Positions 10,309 to 16,918 of a DNA stretch of 50,663 nt are shown here, one piece after another. The position numbers and the translations under genes are program-made. Each line of letters begins with the position of its first letter. The stretch's first letter is position 1. Below the pieces are notes generated by a model that saw nothing but the letters and a program-made list of their open reading frames with translations, was not told the DNA's origin and did not search any database. Source of the stretch: Boseongicola sp. SB0665_bin_10 (lineage in GTDB: Bacteria > Pseudomonadota > Alphaproteobacteria > Rhodobacterales > Rhodobacteraceae); the NCBI GenBank assembly GCA_009838075.1, contig VXSG01000108.1, forward strand, positions 1 through 50,663. The letters are read 5' to 3'.

Positions 10309-11554
10309 ATGGGATCGGCAAAGATGTTGGAAACGCCTGGCAGGATCGAACCCTGCCTCTTCGAGGAGCAGATACCCGCCGAACTGGCGGACCTCTCTGT
10401 CGAGATACAGCGCGAGGCGACCCGGCTTGGGCAGGGACTGCATCCGGACAGTGCAGCCGAACTGGCCGACTTCGTCCGGGTCATGAACTGCTACCACTCG
10501 TACCTGACCGAGGGCCACAACGCGTGACCACGAGACATCGAACGGGCGCTCTCCGGCGCGGAACTCGAGGAGAAAGCCCGCCCGCTTGCGCTGGAAGCCC
10601 GCGCGCATGTCATCGTCCAGCGTACCATCGACGAGATGCACCGGGACGGCACCTTGCCCCGGCCCACGTCCGCCGAGATTCTCACCTGGATGCACAGGAC
10701 CTCCTTCCACGAAATGCTCGCCGAGTCTTGCGTGATCGAGCATCCTGATGGCACCCGGGAACCAATCATCCCCGGCCGCATGCGCCAGGACGGGGACAGG
10801 GAAGTCGCCATGGGGCGTCACCTGCCTCCGTCGTCGCCCCGGGTCGCGGCATTCATGGATCACCTTGACAAGCGGTTCAGGATCGCCGCTCGTTCGGCAA
10901 GTGGCCGGATCATCGCGATTGCCTCGGCGCATCATCGCCTGAACCACATCCATCCATTCCCGGACGGAAAAGGGGCGCGTCAGCCGCTTGATGTCACACG
11001 CGATGGCGCTCGCCGCGGGCATTGGCGGCGAGGGATTGTGGTCGATCTCCCGCGCCCTGGCCCGCGGGCTGACCGACCGCGGCGAGTACAAGCGAATGAT
11101 GGACCACGCGGACAGTCCCGGGCGCGGAGACCGTGACGGGCGCGGCAACCATTCCGAGGCGGCATTGAAGACCTTCTGCAAGTGGTTCCTCAAGGTCACG
11201 CTCGACCAGATCGCGCTTTCCGCGAAGCTGTTTGACCTCGATGGGCCGGAAAAGCGTTGCCGGCGCCTTGTCGAAGACACGATTGATGACAGGCGCGTGC
11301 CCGACCTGGTCTCCGCCGTCCTGCGACATGGCGCTTTGGAGCGCGGCGACGCGCAGGTCGTGCCCAAGACCTCCGAGCGAGCGGCCCGCAACACGCTCAG
11401 CAAGCTGACTGCGGCCGGATACCTGGCGTCCGCATCCCCGAAGACCCCGGTTCGCCCGGCGTTTCCGCTGGAATGTCGTGAACGGCTCTTTCCAAACCTG
11501 TTTGCCGACGGAAACCTGCCTGAGCGATGGCGGCGTCGGACTGGCCGGCATTGA
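10309..11554 (+). pseudogene. Fic-domain protein, broken by one stop and one frameshift
   Basis: Translation in one frame from 10309 gives a Fic-family N-terminus ending MNCYHSYLTEGHNA, then TGA at 10525-10527, then PRDIERALSGAEL and more Fic domain in the same frame; the usual motif runs straight through (EGHN-x-PRDIERAL). The catalytic core reads NHIHPFPDGKG at 10942-10974. A one-base insertion in an AAAAGGGG run (about 10969-10975) then moves the rest into another frame, which resumes RVSRLMSHAMALAAG and continues to the stop at 11554 with a winged-helix-like C-terminus. The expected HPFPDGNGR motif also has Asn to Lys. Fic proteins AMPylate targets and often act in toxin modules. This copy is dead unless both lesions are sequence errors. 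Confidence 0.85.
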
Positions 11555-11745
11555 CCGGACCTGCGGCCAGCCGTTGATCCTCCCGCGGCTTCCCGACGCG
11601 CTGGTGGCCGGCATCAACGCCGAGCGGCACCAGTTCGGCAGGGCGCTGTTCCAGGGGACGGAACCGGTGCCATGACAGACCATCTCGACTTGTTCGGCGA
11701 TTTCCGGCAACCAAGGCAGGCACTGCACAGGCGGGAGGAAGCGGC

Positions 11746-12108
11746 ATGCAGAAAGTTCAGGGATTTGGCGGGTTCTTCTTTCGAGCCCGGGACCCGGAGG
11801 GCCTTGCAAACTGGTATCGGGACAATCTTGGCATCGATCCGGCCCCGACGAACATGGACATGACGCCCTGGAGGTCCGAGGCCGGGGTCACGGTCTTCTC
11901 GCCATTCGCCGCGGACACGGACTATTTCGCGTCGGACAAGACCTTCATGCTGAACTTTCGCGTCACCGACCTGGATGCAATGATCGTGCAACTGACGTCG
12001 GCAGGCATAGAGGTCGGCGACGAGAGCGAGATGGAGGGCATCGGCCGCTTCGCGCGCATCCAAGACCCTGAAGGCAACGCGATCGAGCTTTGGGAACCCG
12101 TGTCATGA
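11746..12108 (+). CDS. VOC-superfamily (glyoxalase/bleomycin-resistance-like) protein
   Basis: This small protein (120 residues) has the vicinal-oxygen-chelate fold pattern: FFFRARDPEGLANWYRDNLGID at the N-terminus, FMLNFRVTDLDAMIVQLTSAG in the middle and RIQDPEGNAIELWEP at the end, where the last glutamate is a usual metal ligand. Such proteins include glyoxalase I relatives, dioxygenases and drug-binding proteins; the substrate cannot be read from sequence. The ATG follows a strong GGGAGGA ribosome-binding site. It lies 191 bases after the Fic pseudogene within the mdh-sucC insert and looks intact. Confidence 0.85.
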   Translation: MQKVQGFGGFFFRARDPEGLANWYRDNLGIDPAPTNMDMTPWRSEAGVTVFSPFAADTDYFASDKTFMLNFRVTDLDAMIVQLTSAGIEVGDESEMEGIGRFARIQDPEGNAIELWEPVS

Positions 12109-12557
12109 GGCCCGGATGTGCTGAGGACATGCCTGGCACTTCACTGGATTCCATACCACCCGGTCCCTGACCTCCTGGACAGGACGATGGGACCTGCCAA
12201 TGCCACGGCCGTGACGCCGGCCTCTTCCAAGTGGGTCGCCGAATTTCAGGAAGACAGGGGTCTCGACATCTTGCACCGCAATCTGCCCCGGAAACCGCAA
12301 TCGGGAGGACGTCTCGCCGAAATTCAACACCGAGGCGACCTTCAGTTCGCCAAGTCCCGGATGTGCCCTTCCCGTAACCGGCAACCTGGACCGACCCAGG
12401 GGCAGACCGATACGCGGATCCTTGGCAACGCTCAAGAACTTGACCTGCATGCCGTATTTCGGAGACGCCAAGGAAAATGCGGTAACAGGCACAAAATGTT
12501 GTGTGTGAACTGGACTCCCGGGTCAAGCATTTGTAGCGAGGTCTTCAGGAGGCAGGC
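12109..12557. other. 450-bp stretch without a supported gene
   Basis: This interval separates the VOC gene from the restriction-modification cassette. A 129-residue open frame on the minus strand (12103-12492) contains the phrases QVKFLSVAKDPRIGLP and ASVLNFGETSSRLRFPGQI, which look protein-like, but it has no ribosome-binding site and no family I recognise. The right end presumably holds the promoter of the cassette. Confidence 0.4.
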
Positions 12558-12737
12558 ATGAGACTCAAGGCATTTGGGGAATTGCATCGCAACAGCGCCA
12601 GTTCGGCCAGTCGGTTCCGCATGCTCCCGGACGATACCGCGGCTCGCAAGATCATTGACGACGTCTTGTCGCGGGAAGGTTGGCGCAGCCCGCATTGTGG
12701 GACTGACAACAGGATGCCAAGCGGGGCAAGGCCCTGA
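12558..12737 (+). CDS. 59-residue ORF coupled to the methyltransferase gene
   Basis: This short frame starts with ATG six bases after a perfect AGGAGG (12547-12552). It ends in TGATG, so its stop overlaps the methyltransferase start by one base, a layout that favours translational coupling. The product contains DDTAARKIIDDV and SPHCGTDN. The latter resembles the end of the Zn-ribbon found at the N-terminus of IS1595-type transposases (CPHCGSxN), with the first cysteine replaced by serine. It may therefore be a transposase scrap that now serves as a leader, or a small regulator of the cassette. It has no visible helix-turn-helix. Function unknown. Confidence 0.5.
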   Translation: MRLKAFGELHRNSASSASRFRMLPDDTAARKIIDDVLSREGWRSPHCGTDNRMPSGARP

Positions 12738-13417
12738 TGTCCTTGGACATGCCCACGACTCAGGGTGTTCGCTACGCCCCGATAAGCAGCGTTTGGGAGG
12801 GAAGCGACGGCGATCTGCTGGAAGAGATGCTGCGCTTCTACCCGTCAATTCCGGCGGAGCCAATTCTTGACGCAACCTACAATGCGGGCCGCTTCTGGCG
12901 CGGGTCGGATCGACAGGTGGCGTCCATGGACATTGACCCGAAATACGCGCCGATGATCGTGGCAGACAATCGCGACATGGTTGGTGTCGAGGACGAGACA
13001 TTCAACACGGTCGTTTACGATCCGCCGCACGTAGGGCCGCAGGGCCGGGACAAGAGTTGCAAGCGGTTCGATGTGGACTTTGGCGCGACAATGGCCTGTG
13101 GCGCGTCCGAGAATTGGACTCTGAGCTACTTGTATCCGCCGTTCCTGAAGGAAGCCAAGAGGGTGCTCAAGCCGGAGGGGCTGCTGCTCGCGAAGATCAC
13201 CGACATGGTGAACAACCATCGATCACGTTGGGCGCACCGCGACTTCATGTGCATGGCAGAAGACGCCGGTTTCACCGTATGCGACATGATCGTCAAGATC
13301 AGGCGGGGGCCCATGGTTTCGGATCGCTGGAGGACGGCACACCACGCTCGCAAGCGGCATTGCTTCTGGTTCATCTGCCGCAACAGCCATCGCTGCGAGC
13401 GACTTCCGCGTGAGTGA
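12737..13417 (+). CDS. Small amino-type DNA methyltransferase (DPPH motif)
   Basis: This 226-residue S-adenosylmethionine-dependent methyltransferase has EPILDATYNAGRFW (41-54) in the place of the cofactor loop and VASMDIDPKY as the next strand and acid. The catalytic motif IV is VVYDPPHVG (92-100), a DPPH variant of the D/N/S-P-P-Y/F/W motif of N6-adenine and N4-cytosine methyltransferases. AKRVLKPEGLLLAKITD and a C-terminal KRHCFWFICRN complete a Rossmann-like core. There is no separate target-recognition domain of any size. It lies 18 bases before an Eco29kI-family endonuclease gene, so it is most likely the protective modification enzyme of that system. The modified base is inferred. Confidence 0.82.
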   Translation: MSLDMPTTQGVRYAPISSVWEGSDGDLLEEMLRFYPSIPAEPILDATYNAGRFWRGSDRQVASMDIDPKYAPMIVADNRDMVGVEDETFNTVVYDPPHVGPQGRDKSCKRFDVDFGATMACGASENWTLSYLYPPFLKEAKRVLKPEGLLLAKITDMVNNHRSRWAHRDFMCMAEDAGFTVCDMIVKIRRGPMVSDRWRTAHHARKRHCFWFICRNSHRCERLPRE

Positions 13418-13435
13418 CACCCGAGAATACGACCC

Positions 13436-14002
13436 GTGAGTGTCGAGGAACTGGGCCGGAACGCGGCACGGAAGCTGATGGAGTATCCATCGGCGGAACT
13501 TCCGCCTCTTGCGCCGTTCAATGGTGTCGGCGTCTACACGATCCACTATCAGGGTGCCTTTGCGCCCTATGCCGAGATGCCGGATGATGAACCGATCTAC
13601 GTCGGGAAGGCAGAACTGCGCGGCAGAAGGCAGGGAAGGGTGATCGAAGCGCACCCGTCGCCCGTTCTGTACAAGCGGTTGTGCGAACACTCGGATTCGA
13701 TTCGAGCTGTCAACAATCTGAGCCTTCGGGATTTCCGGTGTCGGTGGCTGGTTCTTGATCCTGTGTGGATCGGTTTGACGGAGCAGGTCTTGATCGCGAC
13801 CTACCGTCCAACGTGGAATTCAGTCGTCGACGGCTCCGGCAACCACGACCCTGGAGCCGGCAGGCGAAATCAAGAGCGGTCCTTGTGGGATACGCTCCAC
13901 CCAGGGCGTCGGTGGGCGGAAAAATTGCGCGAAAGCCAACTCAATGTGAACAAAATCATGAACAGCATCGCCGAGCACAAGGGCGCGGGAAACCAGGCGT
14001 AA
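13436..14002 (+). CDS. Eco29kI-family type II restriction endonuclease (GIY-YIG)
   Basis: This 188-residue protein is a GIY-YIG nuclease of the Eco29kI family. GVGVYTIHYQG (30-40) and PIYVGKAELRG (53-63) supply the two catalytic tyrosines, Y34 and Y55. YKRLCEHSDSI (79-89) gives R81 and H85; GLTEQVLI gives E116; PTWN gives N128. The spacings R-x3-H and E-x11-N equal those I recall for the R.Eco29kI active site, so the enzyme looks catalytically complete. The C-terminal GNHDPGAGR and WDTLHPGRRWA are also family-typical. R.Eco29kI cuts CCGCGG; specificity here is not assured. The start is GTG at 13436 with a weak ribosome-binding site, expected if nuclease is to be made after methyltransferase. 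Confidence 0.9.
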   Translation: MSVEELGRNAARKLMEYPSAELPPLAPFNGVGVYTIHYQGAFAPYAEMPDDEPIYVGKAELRGRRQGRVIEAHPSPVLYKRLCEHSDSIRAVNNLSLRDFRCRWLVLDPVWIGLTEQVLIATYRPTWNSVVDGSGNHDPGAGRRNQERSLWDTLHPGRRWAEKLRESQLNVNKIMNSIAEHKGAGNQA

Positions 14003-14591
14003 CAGATCCTGCGGAACGCCCCCGAGATTCGGGCCAGACCGCAAGAATGTCAGCCCAGCATGGCCGAACTGGACGAACCGGTGCACATTGATGCAATCGC
14101 CGAAAGGTTGATCCGCGCCGCGTTCCTGCACGCGGCAGCGGTCGAGAACATGGTCTCCTGAATGCGCTGGAAGACCGGGACGAAGTCGAATCGACGTTTC
14201 GCGACTTGCAGGACGGGCACCGGCCGCCCGGCCACCGATCCATCCTGCGTCGACACACGCAACGCCAGGCGTTTCGAGCGTCCAAGCGCATGGGAGCAAT
14301 GCTGGCCAACCCCTGCGCCACCAGGAACCACCATGCCCAATTGCGGTGCCGCTCGCTCCCGGATGGGGGCGGACGCTCCCGGTGTTGCTGCCGGGTCTGA
14401 CTCCCGATTTGCCACTTTGGCACGCAAATCTCCTCTGAAGCCGCAATCACGCTCCATGTGATCACACAAAAATTCCAGTGATCACAAAACTGGTGCATTT
14501 TGACCCAATCTCAAAAAACCTGTTGATCGCCGAAAGATACGGGTGTTCTTGGACGTGACCGCACCGAGCGCAACATGACCAGGGGGCAGCG
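14003..14591. other. Spacer between the restriction cassette and sucC
   Basis: No supported gene is present. A short frame after the endonuclease (about 14000-14161) reads PSMAELDEPVHIDAIAERL before a stop and could be a protein remnant, but I do not recognise it. The right third turns AT-rich and holds two identical palindromes (described separately), then TTGACC at 14500-14505, a possible -35 element for sucC without a convincing -10. An AGGGGG ribosome-binding site precedes the sucC start. Confidence 0.45.
14458..14485. promoter_or_regulatory. Twin GTGATCAC palindromes upstream of sucC, putative operator
   Basis: The perfect 8-bp palindrome GTGATCAC occurs at 14458-14465 and again at 14478-14485. 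The starts are exactly 20 bp apart, about two helical turns, in an AT-rich spacer. The pair ends 106 bases before the sucC start. Such spacing suits a dimer-of-dimers regulator. No regulator is identified. The flanks also repeat (ACAAAA follows each site approximately), so a simple local duplication is the alternative. Confidence 0.5.
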
Positions 14592-15785
14592 TTGAACATT
14601 CACGAGTACCAGGCAAAGGCGCTGCTGCGCGATGCGGGAGCGCCGGTATCCGACGGGCGCGTGGTCCTGAAGGCCGAGGACGCGAAGACCGCGGCGGGCG
14701 CCCTGGACGGGCCGGCATGGGTCGTGAAGGCCCAGATACACGCAGGCGGGCGCGGGAAGGGTTCCTTCAAGGAACCTGACGCCGGAGAGAAGGGCGGCGT
14801 GCGCATCGCCGGTTCCGCGCAGGAGGCCGCCGAAGAAGCCCGCCGCATGCTGGGACGGACCCTGGTCACCAAGCAGACCGGGTCGGCCGGGAGGCAGGTC
14901 AACCGCATCTACATCGAGGACGGCTCCACCATCGACCGCGAGATGTACCTCGCGCTGCTGGTCGATCGCGGCACCAGCCGCGTCAGTTTCGTCGCGTCGA
15001 CCGAGGGCGGCATGGACATCGAGGAGGTCGCGGAAGCGACCCCGGAGAGGATTCTCTCCTTCAGCGTCGATCCCGCGACGGGATACCAGGCCTTTCACGG
15101 CCGCAGGATCGCCTTCGCGCTCGGCCTCGAGGGCCCCCAGGTCAAGCAATGCGTCAGGCTGATGGGCCGGCTCCATGACCTCTTCGTCTCCAAGGACATG
15201 GAGATGCTGGAAATCAATCCGTTGATCGTGACCGGCGACGGCGACCTGAAATGCCTCGACGCCAAGATGGGATTCGACTCGAACGCCCTCTACCGCCAGG
15301 CGGACATCGCCGAGCTCAGGGACACGGCCGAAGAGGACCCCAAGGAGCTCGAGGCATCGAGGCACGACCTCAACTACATTGCGCTCGACGGCGAGATCGG
15401 CTGCATGGTCAACGGCGCGGGGCTCGCCATGGCGACCATGGACATCATCAAGCTCTACGGCGCCGAACCCGCCAACTTCCTCGACGTGGGCGGCGGCGCG
15501 ACCAGGGAAAAGGTGACGGAGGCGTTCAAGATCATCACGTCGGACCCGAACGTGAAAGGCATTCTCGTCAACATCTTCGGCGGCATCATGCGCTGCGACA
15601 TCATCGCCGAAGGCGTCGTCGCCGCCGTCAGGGAGGTCGGCCTCAAGGTGCCGCTCGTCGTGCGCCTCGAAGGCACGAATGTCGAGGACGGCAAGCAGAT
15701 CATCGACTCCTCCGGCCTCGACGTGATCGCCGCCGACGACCTGAAGGACGGCGCCGAGAAGATCGTCAAGGCCGTGAAGGGTTGA
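14592..15785 (+). CDS. sucC: Succinyl-CoA synthetase beta subunit
   Basis: SucC (397 residues) with SucD makes ATP or GTP while releasing succinate from succinyl-CoA. The N-terminal ATP-grasp domain begins [17 protein letters not shown], with the nucleotide-binding [26 protein letters not shown] gives metal-binding acids; and [13 protein letters not shown] with [18 protein letters not shown] forms the power-helix region. The start codon is TTG at 14592, preceded by AGGGGG; this gives the standard N-terminus. It heads sucC-D-A-B-lpdA. Length and motifs are normal. Confidence 0.96.
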   Translation: MNIHEYQAKALLRDAGAPVSDGRVVLKAEDAKTAAGALDGPAWVVKAQIHAGGRGKGSFKEPDAGEKGGVRIAGSAQEAAEEARRMLGRTLVTKQTGSAGRQVNRIYIEDGSTIDREMYLALLVDRGTSRVSFVASTEGGMDIEEVAEATPERILSFSVDPATGYQAFHGRRIAFALGLEGPQVKQCVRLMGRLHDLFVSKDMEMLEINPLIVTGDGDLKCLDAKMGFDSNALYRQADIAELRDTAEEDPKELEASRHDLNYIALDGEIGCMVNGAGLAMATMDIIKLYGAEPANFLDVGGGATREKVTEAFKIITSDPNVKGILVNIFGGIMRCDIIAEGVVAAVREVGLKVPLVVRLEGTNVEDGKQIIDSSGLDVIAADDLKDGAEKIVKAVKG

Positions 15786-15867
15786 ATTGCGATCATGGCG
15801 GCGGGCCGGAATCCCCGGGGGCCCGCTTCCGAAATGCGAACAGGCCGGGTCTGAATGGGACAGTGCA

Positions 15868-16749
15868 GTGGCGGTACTCATTGACAGGAACACCAAGGTG
15901 ATCTGCCAGGGCCTGACCGGCAGCCAGGGAACGTTTCACTCGCAGCAGGCGATTGACTACGGCACGAAGATGGTGGGCGGCGTGACCCCCGGCAAGGGCG
16001 GCCGGGAGCATATCGGCCTGCCGGTCTTCGACTCGGTTCACGAGGCGCGCGCCGCGACCGGCGCAAGCGCGACGGCGATCTACGTGCCGCCGCCCTTTGC
16101 CGCGGACGGCATTCTCGAGGCCATCGATGCGGGCATGGAAGTGATCGTGGCGATAACCGAGGGAATCCCCGTGCGCGACATGATGCGGGTGAAGCGCGCC
16201 TTGCAGGACAGCGCGTCCGTCCTTGTCGGCCCGAACTGCCCCGGCGTGATCACGCCCGCGCAGTGCAAGATCGGCATCATGCCCGGCCACATCCACGAGA
16301 AGGGCTCCGTGGGCGTCGTGTCGCGGTCCGGCACGCTGACATACGAGGCCGTGAAGCAGACAACGGATGTCGGGCTCGGCCAGTCCACCTGCGTCGGCAT
16401 CGGCGGCGACCCGATCAAGGGAACCGAGCATGTCGACGTGCTGGAATGGTTCCTTGCCGACGAGGAGACGCAGTCGATCATGATGATCGGCGAAATCGGC
16501 GGCAGCGCCGAAGAGGACGCGGCCCAGTTCCTCAAGGACGAGGCAAGGCGCGGCCGCGCGAAGCCCGTTGCGGGGTTCATTGCCGGCAGGACCGCGCCGC
16601 CGGGCCGCCGCATGGGTCACGCGGGCGCCATCGTCGCGGGCGGCAAGGGCGGCGCGGACGAAAAGATCGAGGCCATGCGCTCTGCCGGCATCGTTGTCGC
16701 GGACAGCCCGTCCGGCCTCGGCGAGGCCATGCTGGAGGCGATCGGGTAG
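15868..16749 (+). CDS. sucD: Succinyl-CoA synthetase alpha subunit
   Basis: SucD (293 residues) binds CoA and carries the phosphohistidine intermediate. The N-terminus [20 protein letters not shown] includes the CoA-binding loop. [10 protein letters not shown] and [10 protein letters not shown] are family motifs. [11 protein letters not shown] contains the active-site histidine. The GTG at 15868 is chosen because it yields the family N-terminus; the frame is open 80 bases further upstream, but that part is not conserved in kind. The 82-base gap after sucC suggests one transcript. Confidence 0.96.
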   Translation: MAVLIDRNTKVICQGLTGSQGTFHSQQAIDYGTKMVGGVTPGKGGREHIGLPVFDSVHEARAATGASATAIYVPPPFAADGILEAIDAGMEVIVAITEGIPVRDMMRVKRALQDSASVLVGPNCPGVITPAQCKIGIMPGHIHEKGSVGVVSRSGTLTYEAVKQTTDVGLGQSTCVGIGGDPIKGTEHVDVLEWFLADEETQSIMMIGEIGGSAEEDAAQFLKDEARRGRAKPVAGFIAGRTAPPGRRMGHAGAIVAGGKGGADEKIEAMRSAGIVVADSPSGLGEAMLEAIG

Positions 16750-16918
16750 CCATGGAACGCGGCACGCGCTCCCCGGCCCTGCTGCACCGCATCCTGCCCC
16801 TCGGGCGGCTCGCGCCTGCCGCGCCCGGCACGCGCCGCTTTCCTGCCGGGGCCGGACGCGGCCCGTGGCCGAGCATCATTGTCTCCCCGAGGCTTCACGT
16901 ACCAGATGGAGGTTCGCG

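Noticed and set aside
12103-12492. A 129-residue minus-strand gene
   Set aside because: Parts look protein-like, but there is no ribosome-binding site, no recognisable family, and it would overlap the end of the VOC gene.
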